A DNA stretch of 64,000 nucleotides. Source: Labyrinthula sp. Ha. Lineage: Eukaryota; Sar; Bigyra; Labyrinthulida; Labyrinthulaceae. The translations under genes and the position numbers were made by a program. Of this stretch, positions 1 to 12,306 are shown one piece after another (the stretch's first letter is position 1; each line of letters opens with the position of its first letter). The stretch covers positions 620,001 through 684,000 of the forward strand of contig JAALGZ010000017.1 of the NCBI GenBank assembly GCA_015227615.1, written 5' to 3'. Below the pieces are notes generated by a model. The model had not been told where the DNA came from. It searched no databases and worked only from the letters and a program-made list of their open reading frames with translations.

Positions 1-3000
1 TGTGATTTATCTCTAGTAGAATTACATTTAACTAGGTTCAGTAAACAGAAATAAACAAAGTATTAGGTACCACAAGATCTTCTTATTATCAAAGGCAGAA
101 TTCTATTTAGTGATTAATAACTGACATTTCACCAGGGTTGAAAATTTTTCTCTGTTTTCAATCTTCACAATCTGGGTGACTGGAAATTATACTGCAAAAC
201 ATATCTTTCTATAATGCTACAAAAGCTATAATATTTATTTCGTTTGTTATATAGGCTCTAGGATAGTAATACTAATATCTATATACGTGTTAAAAATGTA
301 GTAAAAGCAATTGTATTATATTTTGGTCTAATTTTTATAACTAGAAGTGAGGAACAAGGTCTGTAGAAAACCTACATAAAAATACAGGTAATTTTATGTA
401 GATTTTTTTGTTGATCAATATAAGAACCAGGAGTTGTTTCAGCAATTAATTTTTTCATGTTCTAAATCTTTAATTTTACAAGCAAAAATTATTTCTTAGG
501 AAGCTATATAAAGTAGATTTTACTAAAATTTCTAAAAGATCATTTTATTGAATTTAAACTGTAAAGAGAACGAACATATCTTGTGTTAAAGAGAAAGAAA
601 AGACAGCAGAGAGGAAAATCGATGAATCCATGTGTTTCTGTATATAAAAAAAGTGATAGTGACTATAAACTTGATAATATTTTTTTTAAATGTAGTTTAA
701 AATGAGAATAATACAAGATATTTAAGAAGAGTGTCATTTGTTTCTAGCTCCTTGTTTTTTACTAGTGGGACAAACCTAAAAAAGGTCCAAGAAAATATGA
801 AATAAAATATGTGGATTATATTTTCTCTCTCGAAATTATTTGATCTCTTCGTAGTTTGTTGTTTATGTAGAATCTGAACTTTTCAGTAATTGTTTCTTTG
901 TATATTTACTACTAATATATTATTACTTAAGGTAGAACTTAACAATTTCTAAGCATTTTTGTTTTGTTTATTGCAGTGAGAAGAAATCTGTAGTTTTGGG
1001 AAATATTTAGTTGTTCTTTTCTTTTATTCGGTTGAGATATTTTGTAAAGATATTGAAATGCCAAGAGATAAAAAATAATAGTTTCCAATTTTTATACATC
1101 ATAATATATTACCAGAAACCACATATTAATAGTTATCGTAGATTCCTATTTTCTGGTACTGGTTTAAGATCTATTCACTGCAGAAATAAATTTGTTAATA
1201 GAAGAAAATAATTGAAAAGGAGAGGCACGAGAAGCGTCTATTAATGAATAAAATTATGATTTTACGTATTATTACAATAAATTTTTATTATTAGTCTATT
1301 CAAATGACGAAGAAATGATCCAATATTTTTTCCACCCTTTGCAAACTATTCCCTCATAAATACTTTCTACATTGATATATGTCCATGTATCACTATATAT
1401 ATATAAATGTAATCACCTTTTTTCATATGTATTTTAATATTCTATTTTAGTCTTAACGATATAATATTATTGAGAAAATCCAATGAAAAAGTCTTGAGTG
1501 AATATGTTCAATTAAAAGAAACAGAAATTTTCATATATGGTATTATTTAAAGGTATATTTGTATGACAGAACTTCTACTAAGGAAGATACTTTATTTATT
1601 CAAATATCACATCTATATATATAAAATAATTTAGAAAGTACAATGCTATAAAATATTTTCATTTGTTTTTACAAAGAAAGAAATAAAGAGAAGATAAAAC
1701 AAGTATTCAATAGAATTGCAATGATTCCTAAGGTAATAAATTGTTTTATTCTTGGGATTTTTTTATCAATGACTTTTCAGTTTTTATGTAGCTTGTCGTT
1801 ATGCATAAATCAAAAAGATTTATATAAAATAAAAGTTATTCAAGACTATTTGAGACTAAGTTTAGTTCTTAATAAGAGTATATTATAATAAAATATTATA
1901 AATAGAAACCCATGCTAAAATGATATATGGATGGTCATAAATCGGGTACTTAGTTAACTCAGGTTGTTCTTATTAGAATTCTTCTTACAATCTCAAGCAT
2001 ATCAGAGAATATATATGAACTCTTTTAATGTATCATATACAAGAAATTTGTTATTTCAACATTATTAAAAGTTTATATTTTATACGAGAAGACTTTTATT
2101 GTTATTGAAAAGTTATGAATCTATTTGCTATTTAATCAAATCTTGGTAGGCCGAATTAGTTCCGCAAGTGTGATGAATTTGGTAAAAATTACATTTTCTA
2201 ATATTAATGCCTAATTTTTCGCACACAATATTAACTAAAATAAAGCTTCAAAACAAATATTATTCAAGTATGCTATCGTGTTTTTTCTTCGTATTAGATG
2301 ATAAAAGTTAGGCAACCATCGAATATATGAATTTGGTTACGACTACTTTATCTGGTGATTTTCATGAATAATTGTAAGGAATAATTGCATTTACGTGAAC
2401 AATATTCACTTAGGAATATATCACCTATAACAGAAACTATCTGCAAAGAAGTAGACATATTTCCACTATGATAACCCTCTTATTGTCTGCAGTTATTGCT
2501 TTCTATCATATCTATTATACTAAATACTCTTAGTGTTTAGAAATAATACAATTTATCGACTAGTAAATTAACTCATATAAGAAGAAGTATTTAAGAATAT
2601 TGTTGTACTTTTTGGAAAACACTTGTGTTGCGAAACTGAAAGAATCTATAATCTCAAAAACCACGGAAAGATTAGTCGGGATCTGCTTAGTAAGAGCTAG
2701 GTAGAATTTAAATTTTCAGTTGAGGCAAGTTTGATGGTATGCTACACACTATCTGGAGACTTTGTATGAATAAATATGATTATGTATCGCCACAAGAAAT
2801 ATTAACGACTAAAATGTTCGTACTAATGCTTTAGGCTTATAGCTCTCATCTAATTTCATCAGCATGGTTCACTTTACCTTAGTTGAATTAGTTTAGATTA
2901 AGAAGCTATACAAGATTCCTGAAACATAAGGTATATCTGAAAATAAAGGACATCGTTGCAAACTGAAGAAATATATCACCTATTTGCAGTGATTACCAAA
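1..3000. other. AT-rich non-coding region
   Basis: I see no convincing gene here. The sequence is very AT-rich, dense in stop codons in all frames, and holds only one short chance reading frame near 1,011-1,211. No tRNA-like arms, long tandem arrays or transposon domains were recognised. The last few hundred bases may already belong to the flank of the hAT relic that follows. Confidence 0.6.
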
Positions 3001-3449
3001 TGGATTTTTATGGAATTTACCGCATCGCCATAGTTATTGACCGGCAATAGAGGCTCTAGACTTGGAGAAAGAAGTTCTGGACCAAAAGTAGTCATGGCGG
3101 CTCCATGCATCCCCGTACTTTTTTCAAATTGCCTAAAATCTTTTTGTGTCAAAAATGCTTGATTTTTTGTCAAAAGTGAACCTTATTCTCAAGAGTTAAA
3201 CAGCTCAGAAAGAAGGTTAATTTATGCCTATAATTTACATTGCAATGTTTATTCATATGAGAAAAACGAAGGAGAGAAAGGTTTTTTCCAGAAATTTAAA
3301 GTGTAAGCTTCAGCTTTTGCATCGATGTAATCCTCTGTATCAAGATCAGCAACATCTTTGTCCTATAAAAAAAATCCCCAAAGTGAATCTTCTTCTGGCT
3401 CTAGATCCTTCTTTTCCCTCTTCGTTACTTCGCTTACATTATTAATAAC

Positions 3450-4960
3450 TATAATTAACTGGATTATCAGAAAATGTATACTGGATTCCATCAGCTCATC
3501 ATCATTCATCTTCAAGAGAGCAATTCTGCTTGAACTGCCAGGCAGCATCCCATTTTTTCTTTCGTAAAATCATCTTGTATTGGCTAAACAGTCTTTCTAC
3601 ATTGAATAAACTCACAAAGATAAAATTTACACGTTTATAACCACTCTTCCTTACATATTCTCTAGTCTGAGATGCGAGCTCTGCAAGCACAGAGCTAATA
3701 GGAGGAGTAACGGTACCTTCACTAACAGCACCCAGTTTCAACCTGTTCAGACGATCGATTTCATCTTCATCAATTTTATGTCATTGTTTCAAACGAGTTT
3801 TAGATATTTCGGTTTCAAAAGCACCAAACTCAGTTAAAATATCTGCATCATCTTCAAGATATTTTAACATAGCGAGACCATTGTTAACATTCTTCAAGCG
3901 ATTTGGAATGCCTCTCTTTCCATCTCCAATAAAAAGTTTTCCTTTTTGAAGCACAACTGTGTAACGATAGAGAATAGCAAGAAGTTTAACATGATATTTC
4001 AGAGCTTTTGCTTCATCCTATTCCATAATCAGATCACCAGCTTCATCATTATTAAGCTGCGCACAGAACATTCAAATCTCGAGATACCTTTCACCATAAG
4101 TTATTTTTCACTCTAACGCGTTATACTTGAAAAAATAACTATCTTGTTGGTACTTTTCTAAGAGCTGATGTTCGTTTCTTTGACTTTATGATCTTGCGAA
4201 AAAACAACTGCACCTTGTCTAAAGCTTCGGATAACTCTTTATGAGATTTGATATACACTCTCTAGAACATAAAGCCACACGATGTGTAATACAACCTATA
4301 AACTGTGTGTTAAGATCTTTGCAAACTTTTTTGTTCGTGTTTGTATTATCGACATTAACTGCAATAGGTAGCGCCTCAACCAGACAAAATTTCTGCATTA
4401 AGACCTTGATGAAATAAACAATGTCACTTGTCCTCTGTTTTTTTCTTAAGAAAGGACTCCAATTAGGAGGAAAATCATATTCTTCACCTTTTAAAAGTAT
4501 AAATAGATGCTATTGAATTTATACCCTTTGTGAGCTCAGTTATCGATGATTGAACAAAATAATTTCTTTTCGACTTCTTCTCTTATATTTTGTGTAAAAA
4601 TGTACTCCATGCGTTTTATGTAAATTCTCATAGTGTTTTCACTAACAAGATTTTCTGGATTCTTTGGCTGCTTCAGTGCTTCATTTCTTAGCAAACCTAG
4701 AGGTTATTTCTTGTTTAGGTAAAAAATCGATACAGATGTCGTATGACTTTCAGATTTTGCAAAATTCTCAGCCAGTAAAACTTTCTGGTTTTTTCCCATG
4801 ATTTTAATTTTGTTATGCTTCTAGATTATCAAGTTTAGCTTTGTACACTTATGTTTTAAATGATGTATGAAACCACTATAGCCCTTTTTATTCCACTAAG
4901 CCATAGATTTTGACAAAAGTTTACATGAAAGCTTAAAATTTGCATGTTTTCTTGTGAAAT
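3450..4960 (-). mobile_element. Decayed hAT-family DNA transposon (transposase relic)
   Basis: Read on the minus strand, this stretch gives a broken transposase with hAT landmarks in the right order. A BED-zinc-finger-like end with GFIHHLKHK lies near 4,841-4,905. A central part reads VDNTNTNKKVCKDL, then FIGCITHRVAL, near 4,270-4,375; this matches the conserved hAT 'GC.aH..nL' region. The C-terminal dimerisation motif, FNVERLFSQYKMIL, lies near 3,560-3,620 and corresponds to the family's 'sverlFS.a..i' block. Several in-frame stops and at least one frameshift (near the C-terminus) show that it is dead. Terminal inverted repeats and a target-site duplication could not be delimited by eye, so the ends are those of the recognisable coding part only. 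The hAT family assignment is fairly firm; the subfamily is unknown. Confidence 0.65.
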
Positions 4961-5705
4961 TGGCTTTTGAAACGTCATAATTTTGCTGAACCAACACAAG
5001 AACCATTAAGTCCAGTCAGAAAGACCCTTCTAAGGCAAGATTAGAGGCAGACTGTACCAGATCAATACTCATATTAATTCGCACTTGAGGTATAGAACAA
5101 ACTTTTTACTTTAATGTTTGAATGACCAAAATTAGATTTCGAAACATGTTTTGGGAAAATTGATACTCCCCAATACTCGCACGAAATTTGCCTAGCCTAT
5201 TAATACAGAATTATTGATAAGGCAAGGTAAGGATATTCTGATCCTAGGGATGTTTGGGACGCTGCGGTTGAACAATACTAAATAGAACTGAAAATAATAC
5301 GAATGTCCATCTTGGCCATTTAATTGCCCAAAATTTTTGTATTCATTTTTCAAATGAATAGACTGAACATGTTTCACAAGTGAAGAATGTTGTGGTTTTG
5401 TATAATAATCTGTTTCAGCTATGGAAGTAATTATCTGGATGCACCATAATATCGATTTGATTGTTATAAGTATGTTATGGTATGGAATTGTTACTGGAAT
5501 AACGGTAGAGAAACGAATCTTCTTGAGGTGCGATATTAACGTTGTTTTTAGTTTTTGTAAAAAAAAAGAAGCGGTTAAGCATATATAAAAAAAGAGAGAA
5601 AGTTATAAGTGAATTTGAAGAGAGAAGTTTATTGATTTCGTGTTTAATTGAGCCCTATTTTTTTTGGATCTGAGGTTTTGTATAAGGTCTAAGTTGTGTT
5701 AACGA
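4961..5705. other. Intergenic stretch between hAT relic and membrane-protein family
   Basis: No gene was recognised. The left part may be the 5' flank of the hAT relic. The right part (about 5,560-5,705) is purine- and T-rich and would be the upstream region of the damaged gene that starts near 5,706. Confidence 0.4.
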
Positions 5706-6466
5706 TTGGTTTTTTCTTCCGCGGACGTCTTAAGAGTAAATTACAGGAAGACGATAAACGCAATAAGAATAACAACAGAACAAAGAAGAGAAGAATTGAT
5801 AGATAAATATCTATCATTGAATGAAAATTTCTCAATGAATGATATTTTACTAACACATATATTTACAGAAAATAAACCGAGTGATTTGAAGAAGATCTCT
5901 TGTGTGATAAACGTTCTCAGTTTAGACTCGAGTGACAATCACGAGAGATACTTGGATACCCGTAAACTAATGGCAACTGATTATTGTTATTGTTTTATTG
6001 CCATTATTATTTATACTTTTACAATTATTATTTTTTTGTTTTTTTTTCGGTATACGTGATTGTTTTCAAAATAGATTTCTTTTGCGTCCAATTGAAGTTC
6101 AAAGATATTTCAGACAAAATCTAATTCTGACAAAAAAAGGAATATTTGTATATTGGAAACAAGTTAAATTTATTGGAAAATGGAAATATATTTTATTTCC
6201 ACCACTTATTTTTATATCTATATTCTGCAAGAACAAATGTAAATTTCAACTTGAAGAACTCGAGGATGTTCATGTCGAACAAATTGAATATGTTACATAT
6301 GAAAAACTACAGAAAAATGGATTGGAAAAAGTCTGTTTTTAAAGGGGGAGGAGGTTTAAATATACAACTACCACAATTAGTATTAAGGATAATTTATATT
6401 CGTCCAGATTTTGAATTAGATTTCAGTACAACTATAAATGAAGCATATTATGATAGTATTGTGTAA
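5706..6466 (+). pseudogene. Damaged copy 1 of an unrecognised membrane-protein family
   Basis: The translation is clearly paralogous to the gene just downstream (6,568) and to the copy at 39.4-40.1 kb. Shared features are a charged N-terminal helix (REELIDKYLSL), a DIL...FTENK...LKK.SC block, a hydrophobic segment, and the family signature YFRQNLIL..KGIFVYWK, then GKWKYILF. No ATG stands at the start: a TTG occupies the expected position right after a stop codon. The frame shifts by one at a nine-T run (6,039-6,047); one T fewer would restore it. A further shift near the GA-rich tract at about 6,340 may separate the last 40 residues. It is therefore a pseudogene or a gene with sequence errors. 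I do not recognise the family; a membrane-associated role is inferred only from the hydrophobic segment. Confidence 0.6.
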
Positions 6467-6567
6467 ATATTGCATTTTTAGTTATTACAAGAATATTTTT
6501 AGTATTTGAAATAGAATAGTCAAATCAAATTATTATTTTATTTGAAAAATAATATTTTTTTTATACA

Positions 6568-7300
6568 ATGTCCAAAATGGAATTGTCCCGAGTTTTAATA
6601 GTAAATAAGCTGAAAATGTTTTGTAACAAGAAAGAAACAAAAGACAAACTGAGAGAAGAGTTGATGCAAAAGTTTCTTGAGTTTGGAAGTGATTCACAAC
6701 AATTTACTAAGAATGATATTATTCTTTTACAAGTGTCTTCTGAGAATAAAACTAGTTATTTGAAAAGAACAAGTTGTTTACGTAATATAATAACTTATGG
6801 TTTATTTGAAAGAGAACAGACTGCAAAACAAAAGGAAAAATATAATATTAAACCAAAAGATTACTTCATATGTATATTACATATATTTATATATATTCTT
6901 CTTTCGATTTTTTGTTGCGCGTGTAGTTTGATTATGATTGTATCTTACAGAAATAGTTTTGCTAATTGGGAACTTACTGTGCAATATTTTAGACAAAATA
7001 TAATTTTATTTGAAAATGGTATTTTTGTCTATTGGAAAGAAAGAAAAGGATGGGCTAAATTAGATTATCTTATTTGGTGGGGTATTTGGATTCATGACAA
7101 ATGGTTTTCTGATGAACCTTTAGATCTAGCTGATTCGAGAGAAGAGACTACTGTTTTTATTCCATACCAAAGTTTATCAAAACTTTTTTTTCAAACAATC
7201 TCTTGATTTCAAAAATGAAGATTTTTCAGAGTTATACTGTTTTGGACATACAATCTTTATAACACCTGCAGTTATGGAAGTTCTAAAAAAAAAATAGACT
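6568..7300 (+). CDS. Unrecognised membrane-protein family, copy 2 (frameshifted near the 3' end)
   Basis: The open frame from a true ATG at 6,568 runs to TGA at 7,204-7,206 (212 residues). It has a charged N-terminal helix with KKETKDKLREEL, one long hydrophobic Cys-rich segment at about residues 100-128 (one or two membrane passes), and then the family signature YFRQNIILFENGIFVYWK followed by KLDYLIWW. Copy 3 at 39.4 kb has about 35 more C-terminal residues. Equivalent residues appear here in the next frame (about 7,192-7,295) if one T is removed from the eight-T run at 7,184-7,191. Either the gene is truncated or the run length is wrong. It lies about 100 bp after copy 1 in the same direction, so the pair is a tandem duplication. 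No family known to me fits and I propose no function. Confidence 0.6.
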
Positions 7301-7760
7301 TTGGCTCACCTTAATTTTCAATTTAGTAACAAAAGTACAATTAATACTTTTTACACTATAAACTATTATATTTTCAATATCAAATATTCTTGTGTAATAA
7401 AACACTTATTATTATTTCCTAACTAGTAGCTTTAACTTTTTACACTGAATTCTTCCGAATGCGATCGGTATTATCCAGTTGTTAACCGAGGGTAGTATTG
7501 TTCCCTCGGTAAAACTATGTTTCTCCCGGTAACTATTGTTAATTTATATATATTATCAGCAATTTAATACAACTATTAGTATATAGTCAAAACGGTTGTA
7601 TAACGTTAAATAAGTTTCTTCTGATCTCGATTATTGAATCTGTGGTAATATTTGTCCGTTTTATTTTACCGAAAAAAATCGAAGGTTTCGAATTTTTATA
7701 TAGGCATCAAAATCAAATAAAACAACGCGAAAATCTAAAAGTGAAAAAGAACATAAAAAA
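7301..7760 (+). promoter_or_regulatory. Intergenic/upstream region of dehydrogenase copy 1 with a CCGAGGG hairpin
   Basis: The stretch separates the damaged membrane-protein gene from the TIP30-like gene. It contains an 8-bp perfect inverted repeat, ACCGAGGG at 7,485-7,492 and CCCTCGGT at 7,503-7,510, with a 10-nt spacer. A third related piece (CCCGGTAAC) follows at about 7,525. The GC-rich repeat stands out in AT-rich surroundings and lies 250 bp before the start codon. It could be an operator-like site or part of an old element; I cannot tell which. Confidence 0.3.
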
Positions 7761-8465
7761 ATGGCAGAAAGAAAAGCTAAAGAAGTTCCTACCTCAGGAA
7801 GAAAAGCGCTGATTTTTGGGGCTACTGGTGGTACTGGAAGGTATATTGTACGTGATGTTCTTAACCGTGACGTCTGGGATGAAATTACAGTTGTCGGAAG
7901 AAAAGAGTTTAGCTTGAACAAGTTTGGACTAAAAGCACCTGAAGCTTCGATGGGAAAATTGAAGAATATTGTGGTTCCTGATCTTCAAAAAGCTCTTGAG
8001 AGTGGAGAGTTGGCTTCGGCATTTGCTGCTGCAGATACTGTGTTTATCACTCTTGGTGTTCCGATTGAGAACAAAAAGATGACTCCACTAGTAGAAGAAA
8101 TCTTGCCACTTGCAATTTACAAAGAGGCAAAGAAAGGTGGAATTAAACACATGTCGATCATCACTTCTGATGGAGAGAAGACTGAAAATGAGTCAATGTT
8201 GTTGGCAAAATGTCACTACGCAAAAGAAAAAGGTGCAATTGATGCAGGATTTAATAACTTGACAGTCATGAAACCAGGTTTATTAGATAGACAGGAGTGT
8301 GCATTGAGAATATCAACATTGTTTAGAGGAACTGGTTTTAAGGTAGAGAAAATGGCTGCTATTATGGTTCTTGATGCTGAGAGAGTTGACCTTGACGAGC
8401 AAACTGAGGTAGTTAAATACCCAGCAAAAGCTATGAAGAAGGCATATTTAGAATTTTCTTCTTAA
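7761..8465 (+). CDS. TIP30/HTATIP2-like atypical short-chain dehydrogenase, copy 1
   Basis: A 234-residue single-exon protein. A Rossmann glycine motif GATGGTG at residues 20-26 follows strand KALIF. VGRKEF at about 45-50 is the expected nucleotide-binding edge, and Y153 with K157 forms the YxxxK pair. KPGLLDR at about 171-177 matches the RPG-LLDR block of the HTATIP2 (TIP30) group of atypical SDRs. Such proteins bind NAD(P)H in the cytosol; the substrate cannot be read from sequence. The length suits the family (about 230-250 residues). The start is the only reasonable ATG, in an A-rich context. A second copy sits 3.67 kb downstream in the same direction; residues 60 to about 208 of the two are encoded by identical DNA, while both ends differ. 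Confidence 0.85.
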   Translation: MAERKAKEVPTSGRKALIFGATGGTGRYIVRDVLNRDVWDEITVVGRKEFSLNKFGLKAPEASMGKLKNIVVPDLQKALESGELASAFAAADTVFITLGVPIENKKMTPLVEEILPLAIYKEAKKGGIKHMSIITSDGEKTENESMLLAKCHYAKEKGAIDAGFNNLTVMKPGLLDRQECALRISTLFRGTGFKVEKMAAIMVLDAERVDLDEQTEVVKYPAKAMKKAYLEFSS

Positions 8466-11425
8466 TGTTAACAATGTTTTAATATTTTTCAGTTTATACA
8501 GCGTACATAGACTAGAGAAAGATAGTGTATTTCTCTCACAAGGCAAGAAAAACGGGTCTGTATTCGATACCGGTTTTCGGTTGTAAACCCATGTTTCCCG
8601 AAACCGATCCCGGTCCCTATCGAGTTACCACCACTAAATTTTATGCATTTATTGAGTTCTGAATAATAATGTACGCTAACATTATATATCTCATAGTATG
8701 TTGATACTTGATCTGTATTGCTACTAGACATACCATAAAAACCATAAAAGTCATGGTTAAACTTTTTATAAGAACATTTCCTTTACAAAGTTATAGCAAA
8801 ATAGTTTCTTGCTAAGCAGGTCGCGATAATGTCACGAACTGAGAGTAATAGGAACCAACGACCAATACTGTGGTCTATTGATTCCAAGTTAATGAAGAAA
8901 ATAGACCTGTTGAACTAGATCGTTCAGTCTTCGGCTAATTACACTAAATAGAGAAAATTCCTAGCAATACTAAGTAGAAAAAATGTAAGAATTCAACTAC
9001 ATAGGTCAAGAAACATATAAAAGCAGCATCAGGCATTGAAACTTGTTCGAGGCTAATAGAAGGTTCCTTGGCCTGTTGGATATGTTGTCAGTAACTTAAG
9101 ACGATGGTTTTTGTAATAGAATCACAACCCCTCAAGGAACGAATTGAATATAGGTAGAGTAAGCCTAAAATGCAGTAATACACTAAGCTTTGAAAGCTGT
9201 TTAAAGTTAATGTATTGGCTTGGATTGACAAAATTTTTAATATTTTCTCTATTGGTTTGTTTAATTTTGCCCTAAAAAGTGACTGAATTACCCTTGGCTA
9301 AAAAGGGAACTTGATTTAACTGTTACACAAAAAAGTAAGGATTCGTTCCCTTAAGAACGTTTCTTATATTTTGCATATTTTCAGATCGCATGTGGCTTTG
9401 GGTTTATCTGTAAAGATCTTAAGACTTATTCTTTCAACAAGATCTTCCTTAAACTTATATCATCACACTTAGTATTCATGGGTGATATAGCTACTGCACT
9501 AACTTTTCATACTATTTTTATTAAGTTCTTCATGTCTACAGGGTGCTCCAGCTTCCTCTTATACACTACTTGCAGATATAACTGGTTGATTACTTGATAA
9601 GAAATATCTAGGAAATGTTGCGAGTTCAGTTGTCATTGACATGAAATCTTGGAAATAGGAAAGTTTGTAATGAAACGTTGAGTATATTCTCTAATATACA
9701 AACGAACGCATTGTTAGATGTAAACTCATCTGTTCTTCTATTATGTGGATTACTATTTTCCTTGTGTTCTTTTGCTGATTTTACGGTATTTTATGCTCAA
9801 TAAATTAGCTTTTTTACCTAATTTTAAGCTTGTGTAAGAGTTATTAAATTTCTCTTTGACCATTACTCTAGCCCTTACAATCAGGGTAAGTTTTTATTAT
9901 TAATATTTCACATTAATCATCCATACGACGATAAGAAAAATCCAACATAGTACATTCAACTTTGCAGATTCAAAGCAGTTGACTCTGCATAATTAAACCT
10001 AACCTAGTTGACCTTATCTAAAGCAACATACAGCTGCTAGCTGCTTGGGTTGCTTGATTTCTTTGGAGGTTTTCAAATTTATGTAAACCAGTTTATATAT
10101 ATGTTAATCCTCTTTAATCTCGCTTTAGAATGCATTAATAGTCTTGAGACAACAAATAGTGTGAGAAATAATAGAACTAAGCAGTTTTACTACAAGCTTC
10201 TCATTATCAATTCCTCCTCCGAGTACGCAAGAGATCTAAAATGTTTTTTGCAATGATTTAAAGCCATTGGCCACATTTGGTGCACATAAAATGGTCCTTA
10301 TCGTTGACTTCAATTTTTTTTTCATTTTCTTCTCATCCCTACGTGGAACATTTAATTCGACTTAGAAGCGACCTCTCTTCGTTAAAAAGAGTTAAGTAAA
10401 AGATTGACCACTAAGAAAAGTGTATAAGTGACAAGCCTTGCGTCATGGGCTTTATTATGCATTCACCAGGTAAGTTTTATGTATGAGCCACCCCAGGATT
10501 GGAGTCCTGTCGTGTGACATCAAGGAATTGAACATTATTGCCCGTGCAATTGTTTTCTCCACGATTCAAAACTTAATTTACCAAGAGCCATATGCAATGT
10601 AGACACTGATACAGAAGAAACTTCAGGATCAACCACAGTGGGTATACAACGAACATTTTTTAAGAGCTTGAAAACGAAAATTTGAAAATTTAGATTTCTC
10701 AAACGAAGTTAAATAAGGTTTTATTCTTCTAAGCCAAGAGTACCAGATATTAAGATAATAAATCTATACTGTTGGAATAATGGCTAATAAACATTATTAC
10801 CTTTTAATTTTCTAGGATCTTGGTTTGGCTTTGAAAGCAACAAGAAAACCTCTAGATAATACTTGTGATAAGTTTTAGTTCGAGGCACCTCTACCCCAAA
10901 AGAACTTCTTTCAGTATCATTCTGTCTGCATATACACTTGTTACCAAAACATGTTCTTGTAGGGAAATCCACAGTGGAGTATCAGATTGAACACCGAGAC
11001 AAATGAAATATCCCGTGTTTGAGATTTTCTCAATAGACTCCCGAACAGAGAGTTCTTGTCTTGCCATTTCTAACGAGACAACAAAATTGTCTCGTAGGAG
11101 TAGAGAAACCTCTCGTTACATATGTCTTCCTAGTCCTGTATATCTGTTAGGTAAAGTAACCTGGTCAGGCAGATATGTGTTAATCGTTATGTAATTTATG
11201 TAATTGGAATATAACAATACACTTGAATAGTGTATATATCAGAAAAAAAATTAGAGTAGAATATACCGGAAATGAGATGGTTCTTTGATAGAGATACGTT
11301 TAAATTAACCGGCTATAATAGCACAACCTTTTTTCTTTTACTGAAGACTCAAATATTTCGGAAAAATAGAAAAGACCCGATATAGAAAAACATAATATTA
11401 ACACTAAATCCACTAAAAGAAAAAT
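8466..11425. other. Intergenic region between the two dehydrogenase copies
   Basis: About 3 kb with no supported gene. Near 8,564-8,623 there is an imperfect inverted repeat: TCGATA-CCGG-TTTTCGG on the left and CCGAAACCG...CCGG...TATCGA on the right. It could form a hairpin or be the remnant of a small inverted-repeat element. A short hairpin (CAGGA/TCCTG) lies near 10,493-10,508. Chance reading frames around 10,050 and 11,003 show no homology I recognise. The last about 100 bases are the A-rich leader of dehydrogenase copy 2. Confidence 0.45.
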
Positions 11426-12130
11426 ATGGCACAGAGAAAAATGAACGAAGTTCCTAGCTCAGGAAGAAAAGCACTGATTTTTGGGGCTACTGGTGGAACT
11501 GGTAGATATATTGTACGTGGTGTTCTTACTCGTGAAGCATGGGATGAAATTACAGTTGTCGGAAGAAAAGAGTTTAGCTTGAACAAGTTCGGACTGAAAG
11601 CTCCTGAAGCTTCGATGGGAAAATTGAAGAATATTGTGGTTCCTGATCTTCAAAAAGCTCTTGAGAGTGGAGAGTTGGCTTCGGCATTTGCTGCTGCAGA
11701 TACTGTGTTTATCACTCTTGGTGTTCCGATTGAGAACAAAAAGATGACTCCACTAGTAGAAGAAATCTTGCCACTTGCAATTTACAAAGAGGCAAAGAAA
11801 GGTGGAATTAAACACATGTCGATCATCACTTCTGATGGAGAGAAGACTGAAAATGAGTCAATGTTGTTGGCAAAATGTCACTACGCAAAAGAAAAAGGTG
11901 CAATTGATGCAGGATTTAATAACTTGACAGTCATGAAACCAGGTTTATTAGATAGACAGGAGTGTGCATTGAGAATATCAACATTGTTTAGAGGAACTGG
12001 TTTTAAGGTAGAGAAAATGGCTGCTATTATGGTTCTTGATGCTGAGAGGGTTGACCTTGAAGAACAAACTGAAGTGGTTAAGTATCCATCTAAATCCATG
12101 AAACAAGCGTACAAAGAACTTTCTTCCTAA
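11426..12130 (+). CDS. TIP30/HTATIP2-like atypical short-chain dehydrogenase, copy 2
   Basis: A 234-residue paralogue of the gene at 7,761, also intronless, with the same GATGGTG motif, the same Y153/K157 pair and the same KPGLLDR block. DNA from 11,603 to 12,048 is identical to 7,938-8,383 in copy 1. By eye the first 177 nt differ at about 20 positions and the last 80 nt differ heavily, including silent sites. This patchwork is what gene conversion of the core leaves. The C-terminal helix differs from copy 1, so the two may differ in partner or substrate. The GET3-like gene begins only 177 bp downstream in the same direction. Confidence 0.85.
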   Translation: MAQRKMNEVPSSGRKALIFGATGGTGRYIVRGVLTREAWDEITVVGRKEFSLNKFGLKAPEASMGKLKNIVVPDLQKALESGELASAFAAADTVFITLGVPIENKKMTPLVEEILPLAIYKEAKKGGIKHMSIITSDGEKTENESMLLAKCHYAKEKGAIDAGFNNLTVMKPGLLDRQECALRISTLFRGTGFKVEKMAAIMVLDAERVDLEEQTEVVKYPSKSMKQAYKELSS

Positions 12131-12306
12131 TATTAAAATTCTTTCTTGCTTTCTTGCTTCTGCTTAAGATGCTCTCGCCAAGGGAAAAAGAACTCCCATA
12201 TATCCTGGTAATACCCTATCGCACTTAGAGCTTAGATGTAGGTAATGCCATCTTGTGTTGGGAAAATTGAAAGGAGAAAACAGTGTTCTAGAAAAAGAAT
12301 TAAGAT

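Noticed and set aside
5706-6059. Independent short gene
   Set aside because: Its start is TTG after a stop and its content is the first half of a damaged paralogue of the next gene.
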